DNA of 64,000 nucleotides, from positions 62,001-126,000 of the forward strand of contig NZ_VWRQ01000006.1 of the NCBI RefSeq assembly GCF_008635795.1. The letters run 5' to 3'. The first letter of the stretch is position 1. Every line of letters begins with the position of its first letter. The translations under genes were made by a program, and so were the position numbers. Below the pieces are notes generated by a model, which did no database searches, was not told where the DNA came from, and saw only the letters and a program-made list of their open reading frames with translations. This stretch comes from Paenibacillus tepidiphilus. Lineage in GTDB: Bacteria; Bacillota; Bacilli; Paenibacillales; Paenibacillaceae. Below, piece by piece: positions 16,966 through 25,205 of this stretch.

Positions 16966-18132
16966 TTGAAGAAATTATTGTCCCTGCTGGCGGTCAGCGT
17001 GTTAGCGCTGGTTCTTGCCATTCCCGCTTTTGCAGCGGAGAAACCGATTACGGTTTCCATTAACGGCAGCAATGTCGCTTTTCCTGCAGGTACCCCTTAT
17101 TTAAGCAATAACTCCGTGCTGGTTCCCTTCCGCGCCGTGTTCGAGAAGCTCGGACTGGGTGTGCTCTGGGATGCGAAGAGCGGCACTGTCACCGGAAGCG
17201 GAAACGGATTGACCATTACACTCACAGTGGGCAGCAGCCGTGCCACAGTCAACGGCATTGTCAAGAAGCTGACGGTAGCTCCTGTCTCCAAGGCAGGCAC
17301 GACGTATGTTCCGCTGCGGTTCATTGCCGAAGCTACCGGAGGTACAGCGGTATGGAACGCCGCGGGCAGAAACGTGGTTATCAAGACCCCGGCCTCCAAA
17401 GCCTCCGATGAAGCAGCAATCAAGGCAATGATCCAGCTGGCGAACAAATATTACAATGAAGAGAATGCCACTGCCTTCTACGAGCTTGTTGATGAGCAAG
17501 AGGACAAGGCCGGAGCTATTGCCGACCTGGAGAACACCTTTGCGGCGTATGACCTTAAGGTATCTGTCGACAATGTGCAGGTACTGAGCATTGAAGGAGA
17601 CGAAGCAAGCGTCTACACCGAGGAGACATCAGTCCGCACAGGCGGCTATTATTTGCCGGATCAGCAATATTCTTATCTGTATACCTTCACACGCACCAAG
17701 GGAGCCTGGAAAATCTCCTCTGTTGAACTGCAGGACTCATCGGTTCTGCTGACCAGGGAGCAAGGTATGACCGCAGCAGCTGCACCACAGGGCGATGCCG
17801 CCGCCATTAAAGACCTTGTGGATAAGTATTACCAGAATATGAATGCGGAAAACGCAGAGGGAGTTCTGGCACTCCAAACTTCATTCGGCGAATATGAGGC
17901 GGATTACAAAGCGGACCTGCTGGAGTTTTTTAACGACTACAATTTCAGTTACACCCTGAACGCTTCCAACATTTATTATTACACTGCGGACGAAGCCGCC
18001 GTATATACGGAAGCCTCCCTTAAGGATGCCGAAACGGGCGAAAGCTACCCGCAGACATTAGTATTTATTATGTACAAAGCGAACGGCGTATGGAAAATCG
18101 ACGATTACTATAATATCGGAACAGAGAACTGA
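16966..18132 (+). CDS. Secreted protein with copper-amine-oxidase-like domain and two NTF2-like repeats
   Basis: 388 residues. A signal peptide ends at about AFAA (residue 24). Residues 27-140 are a copper amine oxidase N-terminal-like domain (VPFRAVFEKLGLGVLWD, YVPLRFIAEATGGTAVWN), a module widely used in Paenibacillus exoproteins, probably for wall or surface binding. Two related alpha/beta units follow (about 150-265 and 275-388; both contain YY-N-EN and VYTE and end in KISSVELQD or KIDDYYNIG). The start is TTG at 16966 with AAAGGAG upstream. The next gene, 48 bases away, carries the same domain, so the two likely form an operon. Confidence 0.8.
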   Translation: MKKLLSLLAVSVLALVLAIPAFAAEKPITVSINGSNVAFPAGTPYLSNNSVLVPFRAVFEKLGLGVLWDAKSGTVTGSGNGLTITLTVGSSRATVNGIVKKLTVAPVSKAGTTYVPLRFIAEATGGTAVWNAAGRNVVIKTPASKASDEAAIKAMIQLANKYYNEENATAFYELVDEQEDKAGAIADLENTFAAYDLKVSVDNVQVLSIEGDEASVYTEETSVRTGGYYLPDQQYSYLYTFTRTKGAWKISSVELQDSSVLLTREQGMTAAAAPQGDAAAIKDLVDKYYQNMNAENAEGVLALQTSFGEYEADYKADLLEFFNDYNFSYTLNASNIYYYTADEAAVYTEASLKDAETGESYPQTLVFIMYKANGVWKIDDYYNIGTEN

Positions 18133-18180
18133 TTGCTTACTCGACCCTTAGGCCCAAAACTATAAAAAAGGACGTATACT

Positions 18181-19623
18181 ATGATGAAATCCGCGAAATT
18201 GTTCAGCGCTGCGCTCAGCGGCTGTCTGGCCTTGTCCCTCGCCTTCGCCCCTGCGGCACTGGCGGAAGAGAATGCCGCAAATACTGCATCCAAGACCGAT
18301 ATGATCAACGAAGTGATGCAATATCTGGAATATTACAATATTGAAGGGGTGGATCAGGACACCCTGATCCGCGGGGCCATCGATGGAATGATCAGCACGC
18401 TGGACGACCCATACAGCTCGTACTTTAACAGTGAGGAGGCCGCCGAATTCGAGCATTCGGTTGACCTGGAGTATGTAGGAATAGGCATCATGCTCATGTA
18501 TACGCCAACAGAGCTGTACATTGAAGAGGTTATGCCCGGCTCTCCGGCGGAGCAGGCGGGTCTGAAGCGCGGTGATACCATTCTGAAGGTGGACGGAATT
18601 CCTTACGCTCAGATGGAAGGCGACGAGCTGGCAGGCGCTGCGGGAACAAAGGTAACACTGCTCGTGCAGCGCAGCGGCTCGAACAAGACCTTCATTGTTA
18701 CACGGAATGAAATCAACACCGACTCCGTAACAAGCAAGGTGCTCGGCAAGAACGTAGCCTATATCGCCATTAGCGGATTTACGGAAGATGCCGATGAGGA
18801 TTTCACCGCCGAGCTGGCCAAGATGCGCGCAGCCGGCATGAAATCTCTCGTGCTGGACTTGCGGGACAATACTGGCGGCTACATGGACACCGCCAAGAAC
18901 ATTGCCGCCCAATTCATTGACAACGGGGTCATGTTATATACTGCGGATTCCAGCGGGCAGCTGGTACCCGAGATGATTACGGGCGGCAGCAAAATCGGCG
19001 TACCGGTCGTGGTCCTGACCAACGAATATACCGCCAGTGCTTCCGAAGCACTGACCGGAGCCCTGCGCGACAACAAGCTGGCGACGATTGTCGGCACGCG
19101 CTCCTATGGCAAGGCGCGTATCCAAAGCCTGCTGCCGATGAGCAACGGTGACATGCTCAAGCTGACGACCATGAAATATCTGACTCCGAACAAAGAGGAT
19201 TTCAACCATATCGGACTTGCTCCGGATATCGAAATCCAAGGTAAGGCTGCACAGCTGGTTACCGCCCTGCAAATCGCCGGACTTCAGAGCATCACGCTTA
19301 CCGGGGATCATCATATACTTGATATCAACGGAGTCGCTTTTGCCGGAAACGTCGGCTTGCTGAAGCAGAACAACAAGGTGTATGCTTCGGCCCGCGTGCT
19401 CGCCGCATTGACCGAAAGCGACCTGGCCTGGGACGCGAAAAACAAGAAGGTCGTGCTGACTACGGGTGCCGGCAAAGCCTTCGGCTTCACCTTGGCATCC
19501 AAAGAAGCTGTCTCCGTAAACGGGGAGACGCTGATCGATCTGACTGCCTTTAAGAAGAAATTTCCAGCGCTCTCCTGGAGCTACAACAGCGCTCAGAACA
19601 ACCTGAAATTATCCATTCAATAA
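18181..19623 (+). CDS. S41 (C-terminal processing) protease with PDZ and copper-amine-oxidase-like domain
   Basis: 480 residues with a signal peptide ending near ALAEE. Order: N-terminal helical cap (GAIDGMISTLDDPYSSYF), PDZ (YVGIGIMLMY to ILKVDG, about 90-160), S41 protease (about 165-360) and a C-terminal copper amine oxidase-like domain (about 375-480). The catalytic Ser-Lys dyad appears as S286 in EYTASASEAL and K311 in GTRSYGKARIQ, with the spacing of 25 seen in Tsp/CtpA. It would cleave proteins outside the membrane; the substrate is unknown. It ends in a strong terminator. Confidence 0.9.
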   Translation: MMKSAKLFSAALSGCLALSLAFAPAALAEENAANTASKTDMINEVMQYLEYYNIEGVDQDTLIRGAIDGMISTLDDPYSSYFNSEEAAEFEHSVDLEYVGIGIMLMYTPTELYIEEVMPGSPAEQAGLKRGDTILKVDGIPYAQMEGDELAGAAGTKVTLLVQRSGSNKTFIVTRNEINTDSVTSKVLGKNVAYIAISGFTEDADEDFTAELAKMRAAGMKSLVLDLRDNTGGYMDTAKNIAAQFIDNGVMLYTADSSGQLVPEMITGGSKIGVPVVVLTNEYTASASEALTGALRDNKLATIVGTRSYGKARIQSLLPMSNGDMLKLTTMKYLTPNKEDFNHIGLAPDIEIQGKAAQLVTALQIAGLQSITLTGDHHILDINGVAFAGNVGLLKQNNKVYASARVLAALTESDLAWDAKNKKVVLTTGAGKAFGFTLASKEAVSVNGETLIDLTAFKKKFPALSWSYNSAQNNLKLSIQ

Positions 19624-19640
19624 TTTGATTACAGTAAACG

Positions 19641-19687
19641 AAGGAGCTGTCCCAGGGCCATAAATGGCCGTCGGGGCAGCTCCTTTT
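19641..19687 (+). terminator. Rho-independent terminator of the S41 protease operon
   Basis: AAGGAGCTG.CCC pairs with GGGGCAGCTCCTT with an inner GGCCAT/ATGGCC stem, then TTTT. Symmetric enough to serve the converging yutD gene too. Confidence 0.8.
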
Positions 19688-19811
19688 GACGTTCTTATCC
19701 CGGCCGATGCCGAACCGAAAACAAGCAGAGCAGCAATCCCCCGATACCGGAGAACCACCGCTCTGCTTAATAATTTCCCCGGGAGCTGTCCGCTCCACTC
19801 ACTTCCGGTCG

Positions 19812-20429
19812 TTAATTGGAATTCTGTGGCTGGTTCTGTTGCTGTTGGTTCAGTTGGTTCTGTTGCTGCTGGTTCTGTTGCTGCTGAGCCGGACGGTTGC
19901 CTTTTTTATGATGGCCGTCTTTGTTCCGGTGATGGCGGCCGTTATGCTCCCTGGCAGGCCGGTCTTTGCCGGAGTGTTCCTTGCCTCCGCCGTTTTCTTT
20001 GCCTTTGGCGGCCGGTCTCGACGGACCTGGCTTCTCACGCGGTTCCCGGAATGGAGCGGCGGCGGCTTCTCCGCTGCCTCCCTCTTGCTCCGGTTCTACC
20101 GTAGATTCCACAGGGTCCTTCAACAGAATATCCCGTTCCCCGCTGTCCTTCGGCATTTCTTTCATCTTCTGCAGCACGAAGTAGGCGCAGCCGAAATTAC
20201 AATATTCATTAATGTAATCCACCATGCCTGAAATGGCCGTATCCCGGTTCACCTTCGGATGGTTGTCCCGGTAGAACCCCTTCAGACGCAGCTGACTGTA
20301 GCCCCAATCCCCGATAATGTAATCATATCTGTCCAACACCTCGCTGTATCTGCCCCGAAATGCTTCGGGGTTCCAGCCGTCCTTATGATCGAGCACAAGC
20401 TCGTAGCCCTTCCCACCTATAACGATCAA
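19812..20429 (-). CDS. yutD: YutD-like protein with a long charged, Gln-rich tail
   Basis: 205 residues. Residues 1-95 match the YutD family (DUF1027): DGWNPEAFRGRYSEVLDRYDYIIGDWGYSQLRLKGFY and YINEYCNFGCAYFVLQKMK. B. subtilis YutD is only about 100 residues long. The extra ~110 residues are low complexity, rich in Pro, Lys and His, and end in runs of Gln and Asn (QQQQNQ units). The start is TTG at 20429 with a weak AAAGG site about 13 bases upstream. Divergent from the LytH-like gene; in B. subtilis yutD also lies near lytH/yunA and yunB. Confidence 0.8.
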   Translation of the reverse strand: MIVIGGKGYELVLDHKDGWNPEAFRGRYSEVLDRYDYIIGDWGYSQLRLKGFYRDNHPKVNRDTAISGMVDYINEYCNFGCAYFVLQKMKEMPKDSGERDILLKDPVESTVEPEQEGGSGEAAAAPFREPREKPGPSRPAAKGKENGGGKEHSGKDRPAREHNGRHHRNKDGHHKKGNRPAQQQQNQQQQNQLNQQQQNQPQNSN

Positions 20430-20791
20430 GCGTATGTCGCCTGCCTTTCAATGATGATTTGGAAGCGTAAAAAAAGCCGCGCTGCACTCTCTCCTCTATA
20501 AGCGCGCACGCCTCCGGCGGATAGTACCGCTGCACCTGCAGACGCTTTGGCAAAGGCTGCGGATTTTGCACTAACGTCAATATAACATAATCCACACCCT
20601 ACAGGTCATCCATCCCCTGTAAAATTTCATTCCATCCGGAACCTGCCTCATATTATAGCATGCGTTCCAGACAATTTCCTGTTTTTGTGAGAACACGGCT
20701 GCAGCGTCACGGATAAAAAAAGGCATTTTGCTTCAATCTAAAGAAAAGCACTGTGCTTAACCGCACGTCCCGAACTGAGGAGGTCGTACTC
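20430..20791. other. Divergent intergenic region between yutD and the LytH-like gene
   Basis: No convincing gene. It holds a minus-strand TATAAT at 20657-20652 that may be part of the yutD promoter and would leave a leader of over 200 bases. A 70-codon minus-strand ORF overlapping the yutD start has no clear ribosome site and was not called. Confidence 0.4.
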
Positions 20792-21856
20792 ATGCTGGCC
20801 CTTGTTAAACATATTGGAAAAAAGAGCGCCGTGCTCTGCCTGTCCGCTGCCGCACTGCTGTGGGGGATGGCGGATGCCGCGTCTGCCGCAGGTGCCGCTG
20901 CCCAATCCGGCAGTATTGCAGCGGACAAGGATCAGGAGTACGCCGCCCGCAAAGCACTGTATGAGCAAATGAGCGCCGCCACGGGTATCCCCTGGTTCCG
21001 CTACGCCGCCATTGATCAATATGAACGAACCATTGCCAAGAAGAAAACGGAAGCCGGGAACACAGCCTCCGGCCGGCTAACCGCCATAACCATTCCCGCG
21101 CCGATATGGGCGGGTCCGCTGAATCCGGATCAGGATGACAAAAACCCGAAATCCATCCTTTTCTTCGGCGGATTCGGGCGTGACGGGTCGGGTGACGGCC
21201 TGGCCGACCCCGGGAATGATATCGATGCCCTGTACAGCATAGCTGTCCATCTGCATGAATATGGCGACTCACCGAACGATTTCAGCATCGCGGTATGGGA
21301 GTATTACCATAACGGCCGTGCCGCTCAGCGTATCGCCGAGTTCGTCAAGCTGTACGAGCATTTCGGGCGGCTGAATCTTGCAGGGAGCGCCTTTCCGCTG
21401 CCGATCGGGAACAGCTATGCCTACCGCAGCACCTGGGGCACCGGCCGCAGCTGGGGAGGAGCGCGTATTCATGAAGGCACCGACATCTTCGCACCGCACG
21501 GCATGACCGTTCGCAGCACCTGCTTTGGCATTGTGGAGACGAAGGGCTGGAACCGCTACGGAGGGTGGAGAGTCGGAATCCGGGACATCGAGAACCGGTA
21601 TCATTATTACGCGCATCTCTCCGGCTATGAGAAATCATTGTCCAGAGGCGATATTGTTACTCCCGGACAGACCATTGGCTGGGTTGGCAGCTCAGGCTAC
21701 GGAAGTCCTGGAACTCAAGGCAAGTTCCCGCCGCATTTGCACTACGGCATATACCGGGACCGTGGAATTAACGAATGGGCCTTTGACCCATATCCGCTTT
21801 TGAAGCAATGGGAGAACCAGGAGCTGCGGTCACTGCGCAAAGCCAGGAAGAAATGA
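20792..21856 (+). CDS. lytH: LytH-like M23 peptidoglycan peptidase
   Basis: 354 residues. The N-terminal hydrophobic signal ends near ASAAG; a family-specific domain follows with FRYAAIDQYERTI and NPKSILFFGGFGRDG. The last ~130 residues are the LytM-type M23 zinc peptidase: ARIHEGTDIF (His and Asp ligands) and PPHLHYGIY (HxH). This is the layout of B. subtilis YunA/LytH, a sporulation L-Ala-D-Glu endopeptidase that makes the single-L-alanine side chains of spore cortex. ATG at 20792 has GAGGAGG eight bases upstream. Confidence 0.88.
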   Translation: MLALVKHIGKKSAVLCLSAAALLWGMADAASAAGAAAQSGSIAADKDQEYAARKALYEQMSAATGIPWFRYAAIDQYERTIAKKKTEAGNTASGRLTAITIPAPIWAGPLNPDQDDKNPKSILFFGGFGRDGSGDGLADPGNDIDALYSIAVHLHEYGDSPNDFSIAVWEYYHNGRAAQRIAEFVKLYEHFGRLNLAGSAFPLPIGNSYAYRSTWGTGRSWGGARIHEGTDIFAPHGMTVRSTCFGIVETKGWNRYGGWRVGIRDIENRYHYYAHLSGYEKSLSRGDIVTPGQTIGWVGSSGYGSPGTQGKFPPHLHYGIYRDRGINEWAFDPYPLLKQWENQELRSLRKARKK

Positions 21857-21864
21857 GCCTGGCC

Positions 21865-23565
21865 TTAACGGAGCATTAAGCAGCCGAAGGGCTCCACTTC
21901 CACGAGCATGCGGCCCGAATTGCGGAAGGTGACGCCGCTCAGCAGATCGGTCACGGCATTCGTATCGCTGCGGAAGCTGTCCACTGCGATTTCACAGGTA
22001 TTCGGCGAGTTGTTGATCACCAGCCCGATCCGGTCCTGTTCGCTGCGCCGCACATATCCGACGACATTGCGCGCTTCATCTGTGAACCAGGGCCGGAATG
22101 AGCCGGTGCGCAGGACCGCGTGCTCTTTGCGGAGAGCCATTAACCGGCGGTACCATCCGTTAAGCTCCGCATGCTGCTCCTCTTCCTGCCATAGCATCGG
22201 CTTGCGGCAATGCGGATCGGTCGCCCCCTCCATGCCGACCTCATCGCCGTAGTAAATCATCGGCATCCCGATATAGGTCATTTGGAAGAATACCGCCAGC
22301 ATCATTCGGCGGATACCGGTCTGCTCATGGTCCCAGCCCCGTCCGCCTTGCTTGCAGGCTGTCAGGAAACGCAGTGTGTCATGACTTCCGAGCAGCTGGA
22401 ACATCGCCGAATTGGCTTGATCATTGCACAGCGCCTCCATATGGAGCAGCTGCTCCATAAAGCGAACCGGTCCGACCGACTGCTCTGCGAAGAATTCGAG
22501 GATGGCATCGCGCAGCACATAATTCATCCCCCCATCAAACTGGTCTCCCCGCAGCCAGGGACCCGAGGCATGCATAATTTCTCCGATAATCAGCAGCTCA
22601 GGGAATTCTGCCTTAAGTTCACTCCGGAAACGCCGCCAGAATAGCGGGTCTACCTCATTCGCCACATCCAGCCGCCAGCCGTCGATACCGGTCTCGCGCA
22701 CCCAATACTTGGCCACTTCAAGCATATACTCGGCTACTTCCGGATGATTGGTATTTAGCTTAGGCATGTGATATTCGGCTTTGGCAAAGGTTTCATAGGT
22801 AGGAACAGGCTGCTGCACCACCGGGAACGAGTGTATAAAGAACCAGTCCTTATAACGAGAGCTATCGCCTTGTTCAAGCACATCGCGGAAGGCGAAGAAC
22901 TTATCGCCCGAGTGGTTGAATACTGCATCCAGCATCACCCTGATCCCCTCACGGTGAGCCTGCTCGACCAGCTCGCGCAAATCCTCCGTGCTGCCGAAGG
23001 CAGGGTCGATTTTATAATAATCAGTAGTATCGTATTTATGCTCTGTAGGCGATTCAAAAATCGGCGTCATATAGACCACATTAACGCCCAATTCCCGCAG
23101 ATATGGGAGTTTGGCCGTAATCCCCTTCAGCGTGCCATTATTGAAGCTGCTCGGATAGATTTGGTAGACGATGGCGTCGCTGCTCCATGCGGGCAGCTCC
23201 AGTGCTTTGGGCCGGTGCAGATACGCATATTGAAAGGCTCCCGCCCGCTCCCTGTTCTCAGCCATTCCCCTTTCGCCGTACCACTGATACTCCCCGGCTG
23301 CATTCTTAAGATGAAACAGATATCTGCATTTACCGGTCTCCGTACGGATAACTGCTTCATGGATCTCATAGGCGCCTGCGGAGCCGATGAACTCCATCGT
23401 CTGCGGAACCTCACTCCCGGGCGGGTCATAGCGGTCTGAATGGAGGACTGTACAAATCAGCCCGCAGCCATTCTGCACGAACAGCCGCAGCTTAAGAGCT
23501 CCCGGTCCGGACGGACAGGCAAAAGGATCTTCCGAAGTGTGATACACGAACCAGCGTGTTGGCAT
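21865..23565 (-). CDS. GH13 alpha-glycosidase (neopullulanase/cyclomaltodextrinase type)
   Basis: 566 residues. An N-terminal CBM34-like beta domain (about 1-125) precedes a GH13 barrel starting at AIVYQIYPSSF. The catalytic residues are visible: nucleophile D300 in GWRLDVANE, acid/base E329 in IIGEIMH and D396 in LGSHDT; DAVFNHSG is conserved region I. No signal peptide, so it acts inside the cell on maltodextrins or cyclodextrins. ATG at 23565 has AGGAG upstream; 13 upstream codons are rejected. Not linked to a sugar transporter here. It converges on the LytH-like gene, only 8 bases apart. Confidence 0.93.
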   Translation of the reverse strand: MPTRWFVYHTSEDPFACPSGPGALKLRLFVQNGCGLICTVLHSDRYDPPGSEVPQTMEFIGSAGAYEIHEAVIRTETGKCRYLFHLKNAAGEYQWYGERGMAENRERAGAFQYAYLHRPKALELPAWSSDAIVYQIYPSSFNNGTLKGITAKLPYLRELGVNVVYMTPIFESPTEHKYDTTDYYKIDPAFGSTEDLRELVEQAHREGIRVMLDAVFNHSGDKFFAFRDVLEQGDSSRYKDWFFIHSFPVVQQPVPTYETFAKAEYHMPKLNTNHPEVAEYMLEVAKYWVRETGIDGWRLDVANEVDPLFWRRFRSELKAEFPELLIIGEIMHASGPWLRGDQFDGGMNYVLRDAILEFFAEQSVGPVRFMEQLLHMEALCNDQANSAMFQLLGSHDTLRFLTACKQGGRGWDHEQTGIRRMMLAVFFQMTYIGMPMIYYGDEVGMEGATDPHCRKPMLWQEEEQHAELNGWYRRLMALRKEHAVLRTGSFRPWFTDEARNVVGYVRRSEQDRIGLVINNSPNTCEIAVDSFRSDTNAVTDLLSGVTFRNSGRMLVEVEPFGCLMLR

Positions 23566-23710
23566 TATTACATTTCTCCTATCTGTTGTGTGACAGGTCA
23601 TCACACATTATATGTTCCGCCTTCTTCATAGTGAGAAACCGGTTTCCTTGTGAATGAAAGTACCATTCCTGAGCCTTTATTGTCAATGGAAAAGCCCTGT
23701 TGCGGATGCC

Positions 23711-23748
23711 GAACAAGCCTCTGCACCTACAGCAGAGGCTTGCCGTTC
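23711..23748. terminator. Symmetric hairpin, probable terminator
   Basis: AAGCCTCTGC pairs with GCAGAGGCTT, with GAAC/GTTC just outside. No good T run on either strand. It lies between the stop of the 23784-24371 minus-strand gene and the start of the glycosidase gene. Confidence 0.45.
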
Positions 23749-23783
23749 TTCGTATAGCCTTACAGATACAGGAATATCATGAA

Positions 23784-24371
23784 TTACGCCGGGCTTTCCC
23801 ACCATACGAGGCTGACAGCGGATGTAATGGTTAGACCGATGGCGGAGCTTGAAGAGACGACGCTGGCGCTGAGGGCGCTCCCGGGCGGGAGCACGATGCT
23901 GCCGGAGAAGGGCTGTGAGAACGTTCCGGGAGCGAGCTGATAGGAATATAACACCAGACCTCCGCTGATGACAGAGGTGGAAGACTGCGCTGTGGCGACG
24001 CTTGCCGCTGAGCTGCCCAAATTGTTGTTAACCGGCGTCAGTGTGGCGGGAGAAGTTAACGTGCCGCCGCGTACAATGCTGAACGTACCCGACATCGCGG
24101 ACAGCAGCGAGGAGCCGCCGATGCTGCCGCTGATACGGGAAATGTGGAACGTTCTGCCGCTGCCCACAGGATTGGCAATGCGGACGGAGGAAATCGCCGA
24201 GATCAGGGCGAGCACGACCGTGGCGGAAGCGGAGGCATTTGCCGAATACAACACGGTATTCTGCGCAGCGTTCATCTCCGGCGGCGCCGAAATTTCCGGT
24301 GTCAGATAGGTATTGGTCGATTCCACATATACAGGCTGGTCCTCGTCGTTGAACACAGTATGATTAGGCAT
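23784..24371 (-). CDS. Beta-rich Ser/Thr protein, paralogue A
   Basis: 195 residues, mostly short beta-forming, Ser/Thr/Ala/Val-rich stretches. No signal peptide, no Cys. It begins MPNHTVFNDEDQPVYVESTNTY and ends in VSLVWWES plus two residues. Its neighbour at 24390-24926 has the same plan (MPNEAIFNQ, GSGRTAYVSR, WWES at the end), so the two arose by duplication. I do not recognise the family; a surface or spore-coat structural role is inferred from the adjacent repeat protein and glycosyltransferases. GAAGGAGGA precedes the ATG. 18 bases separate it from the upstream paralogue, so the two form an operon. Confidence 0.6.
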   Translation of the reverse strand: MPNHTVFNDEDQPVYVESTNTYLTPEISAPPEMNAAQNTVLYSANASASATVVLALISAISSVRIANPVGSGRTFHISRISGSIGGSSLLSAMSGTFSIVRGGTLTSPATLTPVNNNLGSSAASVATAQSSTSVISGGLVLYSYQLAPGTFSQPFSGSIVLPPGSALSASVVSSSSAIGLTITSAVSLVWWESPA

Positions 24372-24389
24372 TCTCCATTCCTCCTTCCA

Positions 24390-24926
24390 TCAGCTTTCCC
24401 ACCAGTTGATGCTTCCCGTGGCAGCCGAGCTCCCTGAGGCAATCGTGATCGCCAGGGTTACGGAGCTGCCGGGCGGCACGACAATCCGGCCGTTGAAATC
24501 GACAACGACCGGACCTGCGGCCAGCAGCAAAGACGCCAAGGTCCCCGGACTGCCTGTAGGCGCAGCCGTCGAAGTCCGCACTGTCATTACACTGGCGTTC
24601 ACACTGCCAAAATTAAAATTCACAGGCGCAATCGTAGCGCCTGTAACAGTCGCATTTCTTAATACGGTCAGCGTCACTGCCGACGCAGCAGAGCTCCCCG
24701 TCACCCTGGAGACATACGCCGTCCGGCCACTGCCCCCAGGGTTGGCCACCTGAATGACGAGCGGCGCGGCCGTAGTCACTGTAGAAGCAAACGGTGCGGA
24801 GAACAACAAGCCGGCTAACGCGGCATCCGCCTCCGGAAAGTTATCAATGGCCGGGGAGATGTAGGTATTGACCTGCTCCGTGTAGAGCGGACCGCTGCTC
24901 TGATTAAAAATCGCCTCATTAGGCAT
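24390..24926 (-). CDS. Beta-rich Ser/Thr protein, paralogue B
   Basis: 178 residues. It shares blocks with paralogue A: MPNEAIFN, NTYISPAI, NPGGSGRTAYVSRVTGS, TIAPVNFNFGS and the C-terminal INWWES. Also Ala/Thr/Val-rich with short beta stretches. ATG at 24926 has GGAGG eight bases before it; nine upstream codons are rejected. It is the first gene of a two-gene minus-strand operon and is divergent from the large repeat-protein gene, so the 279-base spacer may hold promoters for both. Confidence 0.6.
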   Translation of the reverse strand: MPNEAIFNQSSGPLYTEQVNTYISPAIDNFPEADAALAGLLFSAPFASTVTTAAPLVIQVANPGGSGRTAYVSRVTGSSAASAVTLTVLRNATVTGATIAPVNFNFGSVNASVMTVRTSTAAPTGSPGTLASLLLAAGPVVVDFNGRIVVPPGSSVTLAITIASGSSAATGSINWWES

Positions 24927-25205
24927 AGCTTCATCCTCCAGTCGTGTCAGCATACTCTCATCGTATGCACCTGCGGTTGACAGGTTGTTCGGTAATCCGC
25001 ATATTTTTGCCGGCAGCGCCCAGTCATTCTCTTAAACTCTCCATATATTGATATCACACCATTCGCGAATGGGTTTATTCCGTACAGGCTCTCCGCTTCC
25101 AGATTCCCTTGTTTCCGCGCATGAAGGCCCGGACGAAGTGTCCTGGGTCTTTTTACGAGCAAGTCTTCTGGCAACAATTCTAGCAAAAAGAAAGGGTGAA
25201 TCACT

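Noticed and set aside
20383..20595. 70-codon minus-strand ORF upstream of and overlapping yutD
   Set aside because: GTG start without a good ribosome site and no family features; possibly just the yutD leader.
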